From assembly GCF_947488135.1 (NCBI RefSeq), contig NZ_CANKYW010000006.1, positions 1-64,000 of the forward strand: a stretch of DNA of 64,000 bases, in the 5' to 3' direction. The position numbers and the translations under genes were made by a program. A model generated the notes under the pieces. That model worked only from the letters and a program-made list of their open reading frames with translations, ran no database searches and was not told where the DNA came from. Source of the stretch: an uncultured Marivita sp. Lineage in GTDB: Bacteria > Pseudomonadota > Alphaproteobacteria > Rhodobacterales > Rhodobacteraceae. Shown piece after piece: positions 45,833-53,353 of the stretch. Position 1 is the first letter of the stretch; every line of letters starts with the position of its first letter.

Positions 45833-45843
45833 CTCGGCAATCC

Positions 45844-46227
45844 TTACGCGTCTGCGCCTTTGAGGGGCTTGTAGGTTGCATCTTCCGCGATACGGGCCGA
45901 TTTGCCGCGACGCGAGCGGAGGTAGTACAGCTTGGCGCGGCGGACGCGACCACGGCGGACAACCTCGATGCTGTCGATATTTGTGGAATAGAGCGGGAAG
46001 ACACGTTCCACGCCTTCACCGAACGAAATCTTGCGAACAGTGAACGAACCGGCAATGCCGGCACCCTGACGGCGGCTGATGCAGACGCCTTCGTAGTTCT
46101 GCACGCGGGTACGGGTGCCTTCGGTCACTTTGTAGCCGACACGAATGGTGTCGCCTGCTTTGAAATCGGGAATGTCTTTCCCGAGGGCGGCAATCTGTTC
46201 CGCCTCCAACTGAGCGATCAGGTCCAT
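45844..46227 (-). CDS. rplS: 50S ribosomal protein L19
   Basis: 127 residues starting [16 protein letters not shown], with the typical [29 protein letters not shown] and [32 protein letters not shown]19 lies at the interface of the ribosomal subunits. AGGAGAG precedes the ATG and lies within an upstream small reading frame that overlaps the start by ten bases. Confidence 0.97.
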   Translation of the reverse strand: MDLIAQLEAEQIAALGKDIPDFKAGDTIRVGYKVTEGTRTRVQNYEGVCISRRQGAGIAGSFTVRKISFGEGVERVFPLYSTNIDSIEVVRRGRVRRAKLYYLRSRRGKSARIAEDATYKPLKGADA

Positions 46228-46388
46228 CGCTTCTCTCCTAAAACTGCTTGCGGTTGCTCCGCAAAGGTGTGCGCGTCCTCAGAGCTCTTGGTCTTCGTCC
46301 GGGTCCGCATCTGCGCCCGCCAGAGATCAGGTCGTCTTTGTCTTGTCAGGTCCGGGATGGGTGTGGTTACAGCCGACGCGAAGAACAT
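46218..46388 (-). CDS. Possible leader peptide upstream of rplS, shares ten residues with TrmD
   Basis: A 56-codon reading frame from ATG 46388 ends with a TGA inside codon 3-4 of rplS, so it could couple to L19 translation. Residues 14-23 ([10 protein letters not shown], 46320-46349) are identical to ten residues of the TrmD C-terminus encoded at about 46537-46566, yet seven of the ten codons differ. The following [17 protein letters not shown] is basic then acidic. No clear ribosome site precedes the ATG. It may be a true small protein, a regulatory leader, or a vestige of a duplicated trmD end; expression is not shown. Confidence 0.4.
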   Translation of the reverse strand: MFFASAVTTPIPDLTRQRRPDLWRAQMRTRTKTKSSEDAHTFAEQPQAVLGEKRWT

Positions 46389-46427
46389 ACGGAATCACCG
46401 CACCGGGCTGACACCCGGAACACGCGC

Positions 46428-46456
46428 CGTAAACCAGAAGAGGCCGTGCAAATCAA
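46428..46456 (-). promoter_or_regulatory. Possible promoter before the rplS leader
   Basis: On the minus strand TTGATT (46456-46451) and TTTACG (46433-46428) are 17 bp apart, downstream of trmD and about 40 bp before the leader ATG. It would give rplS-rpmE a promoter of their own. Match to consensus is only moderate. A GC stem (46403-46407 with 46414-46418) follows in the leader. Confidence 0.3.
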
Positions 46457-46506
46457 GGGGCGTTTGCAGGCACATGGAGTTCCTTTGGTGCGGCGCGCCC
46501 CGGCGT

Positions 46507-47319
46507 TCAGTCCGAATTCGGTTTCGGGTGATGCGCTGCCCAAAGGTCCGGTCGCCGTTGCCGGGTCAATCCCTCGGACTGCGCACGGCGCCATTTCGCG
46601 ATTTCGCCGTGATGACCGGACATCAGAACGTCTGGAATCTTCTGGCCGCGCCATTCGGCGGGGCGGGTGTATTGAGGATGTTCCAGAAGCCCGTCGGAAA
46701 AGCTTTCCTCTTCGGTGGATGCCTCGTTTCCGAGAACTCCGGGTAACAAGCGGATCGTCGCATCTATCACCGCCTGCGCCGCGATTTCTCCGCCGGTGAG
46801 GACGAAATCGCCAAGGCTGATCTCTGCAATCCGGTAGTGGTCAATCACCCGTTGATCCAGACCCTCGAAGCGTCCGCAAATCAGGCTGACCCCGGGGCCT
46901 TGGGCAAGATCCTGGGCTATGGCTTGCGTGAAAGGTCGCCCGCGTGGGCTGAGATAGACCAGCGGTGCGGCAGGTTGGATGCGTGCCCGGGCGTGGTCGA
47001 TGGCAGCGGCCATGATGTCCGGTCGCAGCACCATGCCCGCGCCACCACCGGCGGGCGTGTCATCGACATTGCGATGCTTGCCTTCGCCGAATTCACGCAA
47101 GGCAATGGTTTCGAGTTGCCAAAGCCCGTCCTTCAGCGCGCGTCCCGTCAGCGACTCCCCCAAGATTCCCGGAAATGCATCGGGCAGCAAGGTGATCACC
47201 TGCGCCTTCCATGCGCGCGCGAGATCCGGCGCCGATTCCATCAATTCACGCGGTTTCAACGTCGGGCGGATGGTCTTGCGACCGTGGGATTTCTGCGGAG
47301 GCGTTTTGGGAGTGTCCAT
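46507..47319 (-). CDS. trmD: tRNA (guanine-37-N1)-methyltransferase
   Basis: SPOUT methyltransferase that makes m1G37 in tRNA. 270 residues, about 20-30 longer at the N-terminus than usual (MDTPKTPPQKSHGRKT, a basic extension). Core motifs: PDAFPGILGESLTGRAL, DDTPAGGGAGMVL, LICGRFEGLDQRVI, LGDFVLTGGEIAAQAVIDA and EHPQYTRPAEWRG. The downstream ATGs are possible starts. It belongs to the rpsP-rimM-trmD-rplS order but is separated from rimM by two accessory genes. Confidence 0.94.
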   Translation of the reverse strand: MDTPKTPPQKSHGRKTIRPTLKPRELMESAPDLARAWKAQVITLLPDAFPGILGESLTGRALKDGLWQLETIALREFGEGKHRNVDDTPAGGGAGMVLRPDIMAAAIDHARARIQPAAPLVYLSPRGRPFTQAIAQDLAQGPGVSLICGRFEGLDQRVIDHYRIAEISLGDFVLTGGEIAAQAVIDATIRLLPGVLGNEASTEEESFSDGLLEHPQYTRPAEWRGQKIPDVLMSGHHGEIAKWRRAQSEGLTRQRRPDLWAAHHPKPNSD

Positions 47320-47376
47320 CGGATTTGCCTGTTGTGACGACGATGGCTTTAGTCGGTCGGTGCGCGAATTGCCAGA

Positions 47377-47925
47377 TCAGGCCGGTACGGGCGCAGCGAT
47401 ACGGTCACGCATCGTTAGCATGGCATTCGGTGCCGCAAAGTACCCGGCAAGCGCGCCTGCTTCGGCGGGGCTTGCACGCATCAGGCGTTCGACCAACCAC
47501 AGTTCCCGTGCCTGATCATCGGATAGGGCCAGCGGTTCGGTGTGCTCCCAACGGGCTATGATCTGCGCGATAACCATCGCGATCTTTTCGTCCTCGGTCG
47601 CGAAACCGGGTATCGTGCGGGTCGGTGTCATCAGGGTTTGAAGCGTGGACCGGATCACCATTGGATCCGGCGCGGTTTCCCTGAGATCTGCCAAGGCCGA
47701 GGGCACCAACAGGGATTGGTAGGCGACTTTGGTTGCGCCGGATTTGTCGTGGAGTTCCTTGATCTGCGGCGATGCTGCGACGGCCACCGCCGCGATGCCG
47801 ATCGCCCCGAAGAGGCCAAGCACCATGAAGGCGACAGAAACGGCAAATTCCTGAAGCGCAATCGTCACCACACCCGGTGAGAGTGCCGCCAAACTCAGCA
47901 ATAAACGACGTTTTACGAAATTCAC
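47377..47925 (-). CDS. Membrane-anchored protein of unknown function
   Basis: 182 residues from a GTG at 47925, chosen because GGGGAAG lies nine bases upstream and the frame then opens with VNFVKRRLLLSLAALSPG; a TTG at 47991 is less likely. Two adjacent hydrophobic helices (about 8-27 and 30-52) are followed by a soluble helical domain of about 125 residues. Family not recognised. It lies between trmD and a sulfotransferase-like gene in a normally compact ribosomal operon. Confidence 0.6.
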   Translation of the reverse strand: MNFVKRRLLLSLAALSPGVVTIALQEFAVSVAFMVLGLFGAIGIAAVAVAASPQIKELHDKSGATKVAYQSLLVPSALADLRETAPDPMVIRSTLQTLMTPTRTIPGFATEDEKIAMVIAQIIARWEHTEPLALSDDQARELWLVERLMRASPAEAGALAGYFAAPNAMLTMRDRIAAPVPA

Positions 47926-48035
47926 ACGCAGATGCTTCCCCAAGCAGATACGCGTTCCTAGCCGTTCGGAGTGGCGAATTACCGCCGCCAAAGCGGCGCG
48001 CAGTCGGTATTTTTGTGGCGAAACGTCAGCGCAGG

Positions 48036-48836
48036 CTAATCCGTGACCCGCCGCGCCATTTTGCGGATCATGCGTTTTGCGTCCTGCACGTCCTTATCCG
48101 GCAACGCGCTCCGGTTCAGGGCCAGAAAGACGGCATCGATCCCTATATCGGGTTGCACGTTTTCCGGCGGTAGTGCGCGCAACGCCCCTCGATCAAGGTC
48201 GGGTAGGTCGAACAAGGCCAGGATCGGCTCAAGCGGGCCCATTGGCAGTTCCGATAACGTCTCGAGCGGACAGGATGTGACGTGCGCAGGGGCGACGTCG
48301 ACCGCGACTTCTTCGAGAATGTCCTCGAGATCGCGGGCCTCGTCGAATTGCGCACTGTACGCGGCGAAATCCTTGGTCAGCCGTGTGCTGCGCAGGTTTT
48401 GCCACCACGTGCTCCGAAGCCACGGGTCGCGTGCACGGGTCGAAAAGTAGAAGATGATGTCCGTTTCTGGACCGAAACGTCCGAAAGCCGCGTCGGCGAG
48501 GCACTTCATCACCAAACCCGCGCTGTCATAGCATTCAAGGCCGTGGCGCCCGGGCATGTGTCCCGACAGGTCCTCGGAACAGATAAGGATCGGCCGCGGA
48601 TCGCTTGTGTCTATCGTGCCGAAAAAGGCCGTGGCCGCTTTTGACACTTGCCCAAGGGTCTTTTCCTTTGGATCGATCGAAAAGCTGCGCGCCTTGTCGG
48701 TCAAGTCTTCAAAGGCGTTCTTCAGGAACACACGCAGATGTGGGTCCAGAAGCGCAGCATTCTCGCGCAGCATGGACTGTACACTTGTCGTTCCGGTTTT
48801 GTGAAATCCTGCGTGAATGACAATCTGTGTCGTCAC
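48036..48836 (-). CDS. Sulfotransferase-like P-loop protein
   Basis: 266 residues. The N-terminal [19 protein letters not shown] is the 5'-phosphosulfate loop of PAPS-dependent sulfotransferases. [18 protein letters not shown] resembles the 3'-phosphate binding Arg/Ser region. The remainder is divergent, so activity is unsure. The start is a GTG that overlaps the rimM stop (GTGA), coupling it to a housekeeping gene. Possible role in modification of surface carbohydrates. Confidence 0.75.
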   Translation of the reverse strand: MTTQIVIHAGFHKTGTTSVQSMLRENAALLDPHLRVFLKNAFEDLTDKARSFSIDPKEKTLGQVSKAATAFFGTIDTSDPRPILICSEDLSGHMPGRHGLECYDSAGLVMKCLADAAFGRFGPETDIIFYFSTRARDPWLRSTWWQNLRSTRLTKDFAAYSAQFDEARDLEDILEEVAVDVAPAHVTSCPLETLSELPMGPLEPILALFDLPDLDRGALRALPPENVQPDIGIDAVFLALNRSALPDKDVQDAKRMIRKMARRVTD

Positions 48837-49339
48837 GAAAACAGACCCTCGGGCGGGTCGGCTACGATTCGCCCCTGCGTGAGGTCTACGGTCGGGACCA
48901 CGGCCTTGGTAAACGGCAGTAGCACGGTTTGCTTCTGCCCCGGCGCACTCAGTTCGAGAAGATCGTCGGCACCGTTGTTGATCACGGCCAACACCTTGCC
49001 CAAGGACACGCCGCCCGTGTCGGTCACTTCGAGCCCGATCAGGTCGGCGTGATAGAACTCGTCGTCAGGCAAAGACGGAAGCCTGTCGCGCGGCACGAAA
49101 AGCTGCGTGCCGCGTAGGTCGTCCGCGGCTTCTTTTGTGGACACGCCTGAAAGCCGTGCAGCCAGGCCGTTCTTGATTTGCCGGGTGATCCTGACAGTAA
49201 AGCTGCGCGCACCGTCCTCGGTTTCAAGCGGCGCGTAAGAGGCGATGTCTTCCGGGATCGCCGTGAAGCTTTTCAGGCGCACTTCACCCCGGACGCCGAA
49301 GGCTCCGGCAATCGCTCCGACACAGACTTTGTCACTCAC
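48833..49339 (-). CDS. rimM: Ribosome maturation factor RimM
   Basis: 168 residues from a GTG at 49339 with GGGAG nine bases before. It begins [25 protein letters not shown] (RimM domain) and ends with a PRC-barrel domain including [32 protein letters not shown]. RimM aids 30S assembly through S19. The open frame reaches 49399 but the preceding codons are not RimM-like. Confidence 0.95.
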   Translation of the reverse strand: MSDKVCVGAIAGAFGVRGEVRLKSFTAIPEDIASYAPLETEDGARSFTVRITRQIKNGLAARLSGVSTKEAADDLRGTQLFVPRDRLPSLPDDEFYHADLIGLEVTDTGGVSLGKVLAVINNGADDLLELSAPGQKQTVLLPFTKAVVPTVDLTQGRIVADPPEGLFS

Positions 49340-49414
49340 TGAAATGTGCTCCCGGTCGCTTTGAACGACTGGATAGACCAGACCGATGCCCAGAGGCAAT
49401 CTCCGGTGACGCGA

Positions 49415-50242
49415 TCAGCCCCCGATGCTGAACACTCGCGTTACGCCGAAACGGATGCCCCATTGTTCGTCCTCGCCCTGGTCGACGATCGGGCTGTCGG
49501 CAGCGTCATCCGTGTATTTTTCCCAGGTCACGGCGCCTTCGAGGCCCCAGAGATCGTTGATCTGGTAACGCGCGCCGAATTCGATCCCGGCAGAAACCAT
49601 TCCGCCTTCCGGGTCGTATGCGGGAAGTGCCGCACTGGCTTCATCTGCGGTGATGCCGAAATAGGTGTCGGTGTAGGTATCGTCACCAAAAAAGACGCGC
49701 GGGCCGAAGGTCAGTTGCAGGCGATCGGTCGGGCGCAGAATGGCATCCGCGCCGACTTCGCCGACCCAGCCTTCGTGACCGCCGAAACCACGGCGTACTT
49801 CACCGAAGGCGGCGAAATATTCCGTCCCGTAACGTACCGAGGCGCCGAGTTCGACTGCGGCGTCGATATCGTCAAGCCCCGCAAGTTCGTCGAAATCATC
49901 CGTGTCGCGTTCCTGAATGAAGCGGAACGACCCGCCGAAGGTCAGGCCCATGCTGTCCGCCCAGGGATCAGGGTTGCCAAGGCTGCGTCCATTGCGAAGC
50001 GACAGGTAGTTGAATCGGAAACCGAGATCCGGACCAACGGCGTATTCGTCCGATCCGAAATACTCGGGCGATGCGGCAACGCCACCACGCAGCGTGAACA
50101 CCAGTTGCGGGCGCGTCGGTGCCGGGGCCACGGCAGGAGCGATGACATCGGTTTGCGACGCGCTCGTGTCCGGCCCGGCTGCGAAAGCTGGGACGGCAAT
50201 GGCAAAAGCAAGGCTGGTAACGGTGGCAAGGCGCGCGGTCAT
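49415..50242 (-). CDS. MipA/OmpV family outer membrane protein
   Basis: 275 residues with a signal peptide (LATVTSLAFAIAVPAFA) and alternating polar-hydrophobic strands of an outer-membrane barrel ending in VTRVFSIGG. Segments LVFTLRGGVAASPEYFGSDEYAVGPDLGFRFNY and GHEGWVGEVGADAIL suit MipA/OmpV. This family is linked to peptidoglycan scaffold or porin functions. It sits between rpsP and rimM, an unusual place for an outer-membrane gene. Confidence 0.85.
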   Translation of the reverse strand: MTARLATVTSLAFAIAVPAFAAGPDTSASQTDVIAPAVAPAPTRPQLVFTLRGGVAASPEYFGSDEYAVGPDLGFRFNYLSLRNGRSLGNPDPWADSMGLTFGGSFRFIQERDTDDFDELAGLDDIDAAVELGASVRYGTEYFAAFGEVRRGFGGHEGWVGEVGADAILRPTDRLQLTFGPRVFFGDDTYTDTYFGITADEASAALPAYDPEGGMVSAGIEFGARYQINDLWGLEGAVTWEKYTDDAADSPIVDQGEDEQWGIRFGVTRVFSIGG

Positions 50243-50403
50243 GGCAATCGAATCCTATTGGAGCAAAAACGGTTGCTACTGGACATGATGCGACCGTGGG
50301 TGTCCGTCAAGTCACGGCTTTCGGGCGGTCCGGTGAATTCAGACGATTGCGAACCGCGCAGCATCTGTTGTGACATAATTCGGACAGTTGGACCGGTGAA
50401 GGT

Positions 50404-50430
50404 CGGATGGCCGGGTGGGCCGGCCATCCG
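50404..50430. terminator. Strong hairpin after rpsP
   Basis: CGGATGGCCGG pairs perfectly with CCGGCCATCCG (11 bp, 50404-50414 and 50420-50430) around a five-base loop, 17 bp beyond the rpsP stop on the minus strand. No T run follows, so it may be a partial terminator or RNA-stabilising stem that sets the level of rpsP above the genes downstream. Confidence 0.6.
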
Positions 50431-50446
50431 GGGAGGCACTCCGCGA

Positions 50447-50836
50447 TTATTCTGCGGACGCCTCTTCTGCGGCCGGAGCTGCGTCGGCTTCCGCCGCTTC
50501 CGCAGCCTTGGCGGCTTTCGCTTCGGCGCGTTCGGTCGCAGCTTTGCCCGGCTGGGCTTTCTTCGGGTTGTTGCGTTCTTTCTTCTCAACAACGCCGGCC
50601 GCTTCGAGGAAGCGCGACACGCGATCGGTGGTCTGGGCACCCTGGCTCATCCAGTATTGGATGCGCTCGACGTCCATTTTCACGCGATCTTCGCTGTCTT
50701 TCGGCAGGAGCGGGTTGTAGGTGCCCAGCTTTTCGATGAAGCGACCGTCGCGCGGCATGCGGCTGTCGGCAGCGACGATGCGATAGAAGGGGCGCTTTTT
50801 GGAACCGCCACGGGCGAGACGAATTTTGATAGCCAT
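50447..50836 (-). CDS. rpsP: 30S ribosomal protein S16
   Basis: 129 residues. The first 80 are the standard S16 domain ([33 protein letters not shown]); the last 40 form an Ala/Glu/Lys-rich tail ([19 protein letters not shown]) usual in alphaproteobacteria. AGGAG lies eight bases before the ATG. Confidence 0.97.
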   Translation of the reverse strand: MAIKIRLARGGSKKRPFYRIVAADSRMPRDGRFIEKLGTYNPLLPKDSEDRVKMDVERIQYWMSQGAQTTDRVSRFLEAAGVVEKKERNNPKKAQPGKAATERAEAKAAKAAEAAEADAAPAAEEASAE

Positions 50837-50875
50837 TTGTATTCTCCTAGGTTTTCGAGATGACGGGAGAACCCG

Positions 50876-51184
50876 TCAGGATTGCTTCTGTTTGTGGTGC
50901 TGGATGACTTCCTGAATGATGAAATTCAGGAATTTCTTGGCGAACTCAGGGTCAAGATCGGCCTGAGACGCAAGCTCTTCGAGCCGCGCGATCTGCTTTG
51001 CTTCGCGCGCGGGGTCTGAGGGCGGGAGGTCGTGCTGTGCCTTGAGCACACCAACGGCCTGCGTATGTTTGAACCGCTCGGCCAGCGTGAACACGAGGAT
51101 CGCGTCCAGACGGTCGATGCTTTCGCGGTGCCCCTTGAGCACCTCTGCGGCGCGGGTCACGGGATCGTTGGTCGTGTCAGTCAA
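50876..51184 (-). CDS. Chorismate mutase (AroQ class)
   Basis: 102 residues, all helical. ESIDRLDAILVFTLAERFKHTQAVGVLKAQHDLPPSDPAREAKQIARL contains the Arg and Lys that hold chorismate in AroQ mutases. It converts chorismate to prephenate for Phe/Tyr synthesis. The start is a TTG at 51184 within the last codons of the frameshifted GNAT gene; a GTG eight codons later is an alternative. No other aromatic genes are near; the position before rpsP is conserved in the group. Confidence 0.88.
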   Translation of the reverse strand: MTDTTNDPVTRAAEVLKGHRESIDRLDAILVFTLAERFKHTQAVGVLKAQHDLPPSDPAREAKQIARLEELASQADLDPEFAKKFLNFIIQEVIQHHKQKQS

Positions 51185-51781
51185 TGGCCCAGCCTTTCGG
51201 TTTGAACAGGGGGTCTTGGTAATGGGCGATTTCCATGTCGATGCCGTGGGCAAGTTGCGTGCCGCGCAGCGCATCCGGGCTGGGGTGGCGATAGACAACG
51301 TCGCTGCCGTCGACGGTCGGGGCGTCGTGGTCCTTCTTGGCGCCCAACCGCTCTGCCAATCGGATGCTGTCGAGGTTCTTGGGGTCGAGATAGCTGACCG
51401 CGGTGTCCCAGCCGTTGTGCTCGTAGAAATAGCGACGCACGCGATGCGTGGCTTCGAGCGCGAACCCCCTGCCGGCCTTGTCGGGCCAGATGATCCAGGC
51501 GATCTCGCGCTCGGGCCATTTCGCCGGAGACCAGCCGCCCGCCATGCCCACGGTCTCGTCGGTGTCGCGCAGATGCACCATCCACATACCGAAGCCCCGG
51601 ATCTCCCAATGCCCGATCTCGGCTGCGTAGAGCATCCAAGCCTCGTAAGCATTGAGCGCCCGCCCATGAACCGGGACCGATAAGAGGCGAAGGTCGCCTT
51701 GAAGTCAGGGTAGTCCTGCGGCTCTGGCCCACGTAGTTGCAGGCGCTTGGTGTCGAGCACGGGAATGTCGCGGTGGCTCAT
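51177..51781 (-). pseudogene. GNAT acetyltransferase with a frameshift
   Basis: The N-terminal 42 or so codons (MSHRDIPVLDTKRLQLRGPE to MGGR) and the rest (LYAAEIGHWEIRGFGMWMVHL to the end at 51177) are in different frames. One base appears to be missing in a C/G run at about 51659-51665: one extra base restores MGGALNAYEAWMLYAAE, as in the neighbouring GNAT genes. It may be a true mutation or a sequencing error. The acetyl-CoA loop (DKAGRGFALEA) is intact in the second part. It is ATGA-coupled to the next GNAT gene. Confidence 0.8.
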
Positions 51782-52296
51782 GTCAAAGCCTCCTGCGCGG
51801 GATGGCGGTAGACATGCGCCACCTTATCCCGAAGCGTGATATTAGCTTCGCGGGTTGCGCCCATGCGCAGTGCAAGCGCTTGCGAACGCGCATTGTCCGG
51901 GGAGATGTAGCTGGGCAGGTGGGTCAAGCCGAGATGCGTGGCAGCGGCAGAACGTGCGGCCGTTGCCGCCTCGAAGGCGATGCCTTTGCCCTCATAGGCA
52001 CTTGCGATGCCGTAACCGAGTTCGGGTTCGGGCCAATCGAACGGGTGGAAAATTCCGGCAAACCCGATGGCGTCATCGCCGCCTTTCAGCGTCACGAACC
52101 AAAGGCCGTAACCGCGCAGCGCCCATCCACCCGCTGCCGAGGTGATCATGCCTTCGACCTGATGCGGATCAAGCGGTCCGCCGTTCCATTTGCTACGCGG
52201 TTGGGCAAAATAGGCGCAGAACGCAGCGTGATCCGACAAACGTGGTTCGCGCAGGATCAGACGATCGGTTTCGATCACGGGAATGTCCAAGCTCAT
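51778..52296 (-). CDS. GNAT family N-acetyltransferase
   Basis: 172 residues of the RimJ/RimL-like GNAT group: IETDRLILREPRLSDHAAF, central FVTLKGGDDAIGFAGI and acetyl-CoA motif YGIASAYEGKGIAFEAATAARSAA, then YISPDNARSQALALRMGATRE. The acceptor is unknown. It is the third of four related coupled genes; start and stop overlap its neighbours by four bases. Confidence 0.9.
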   Translation of the reverse strand: MSLDIPVIETDRLILREPRLSDHAAFCAYFAQPRSKWNGGPLDPHQVEGMITSAAGGWALRGYGLWFVTLKGGDDAIGFAGIFHPFDWPEPELGYGIASAYEGKGIAFEAATAARSAAATHLGLTHLPSYISPDNARSQALALRMGATREANITLRDKVAHVYRHPAQEALT

Positions 52297-52820
52297 GCCA
52301 GCGCCTCCGGTCCCGGGTGGCGGTAGAGCATGTCCTCGCCCATGGTCGGGTTGTCATAGGTGCGCTCGTAAGTGGCCCCCATGCGTTCGGCGAGGCGGAT
52401 CGACCGGGTGTTCCCGGGTACGATATTGGACGTCAATGTCGTAAAGCCGAGGTCTTCGTAAGCCCATTGGCGCGCGCGGCAGGCAGCTTCGTAGGCCAGC
52501 CCCAAGCCCTCGAATCCGTCGAACACGACCCAGCCAACCTCGGGCTCGGGCCAACCTTCGGGGTTCCAGATGCCAGAGACCCCGGCCGGTTTGCCGCTCG
52601 TCTTGTCTTCAATCGTGAAGTACCCGTAGCCGTGCCAGTGCCAGTGGCCGACATTGAGCGTGAACCAACGCCAAGACTCCGCGCGGTTGGTGTAGCCGCC
52701 GAAACCTTCGGCCCGGGTGTCATCCATCAGAAACGCAATCATCGCCTCGGCGTCGGCCTTTTTGGGGCCGCGCAGGATCAGGCGATCGGTTTCAAGCGTG
52801 GGCGCGTTGGTCAGGCTCAT
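52293..52820 (-). CDS. GNAT family N-acetyltransferase
   Basis: 175 residues. LETDRLILRGPKKADAEAMIAFL, then FTIEDKTSGKPAGVSGIWNPEGWPEPEVGWVVFDGFEGLGLAYEAACRARQWA with the acetyl-CoA loop, and VPGNTRSIRLAERMGATYER. Most similar in layout to the other members of the tandem cluster, but only moderately alike in sequence, so the duplications are old. ATGA overlaps at both ends. Confidence 0.9.
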   Translation of the reverse strand: MSLTNAPTLETDRLILRGPKKADAEAMIAFLMDDTRAEGFGGYTNRAESWRWFTLNVGHWHWHGYGYFTIEDKTSGKPAGVSGIWNPEGWPEPEVGWVVFDGFEGLGLAYEAACRARQWAYEDLGFTTLTSNIVPGNTRSIRLAERMGATYERTYDNPTMGEDMLYRHPGPEALA

Positions 52821-53353
52821 GCGTAAGCCTCCGGCGTGCCATCGGTGTCCGGGCTATGGCGGTAGACGATGGTTTCTTCCGGTGTTTCGCCTTCGGGCAA
52901 TGCGGCGTTTGCATCGCGCATCGCGCTAAGTCGTTCGGCAAGTGCGCGCGAGCGCGTGTTCTCGGGAGTGATGTAGCTGACGAGAGTTTTAAAACCTTGC
53001 TCCCACGCCCAAAGCATCGCGCCCATCGCCGCCTCGAACGCATAGCCTTTGCCTTCCGCCTGTTCGAGCAGGGTCCAGCCCAGTTCGACTTCCGGGAAAT
53101 GCGGCGGTTTCAGTAAACCGACCTGACCGATGAATTCGCCCTCAGCCGTTTCGATGCCCCAGGCGCCGTGACCCATCAGGTCCCACATGGCCACCTCGGA
53201 GGCCATCCAGCGCCACGCGTCCTTGCGGGGAATCGGCCCGCCCATATGCACGGCGCGGTCGGTCTCGAACAGATCGCACAACTGTTCCAGATCGGCCAAA
53301 GTGTGGCCGCGCAGGCGCAGGCGCGCCGTGGTTATGACGGGGGCGGTCGTCAC
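52817..53353 (-). CDS. GNAT family N-acetyltransferase
   Basis: 178 residues, first of the four acetyltransferase genes after ffh. ITTARLRLRGHTLADLEQLCDLFETDRAVHMGGP, IETAEGEFIGQVGLLKPPHFPEVELGWTLLEQAEGKGYAFEAAMGAML and YITPENTRSRALAERLSAMRDA define the RimJ/RimL-like fold. The start is a GTG adjoining the ffh stop without a gap (TAAGTG). Confidence 0.9.
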   Translation of the reverse strand: MTTAPVITTARLRLRGHTLADLEQLCDLFETDRAVHMGGPIPRKDAWRWMASEVAMWDLMGHGAWGIETAEGEFIGQVGLLKPPHFPEVELGWTLLEQAEGKGYAFEAAMGAMLWAWEQGFKTLVSYITPENTRSRALAERLSAMRDANAALPEGETPEETIVYRHSPDTDGTPEAYA

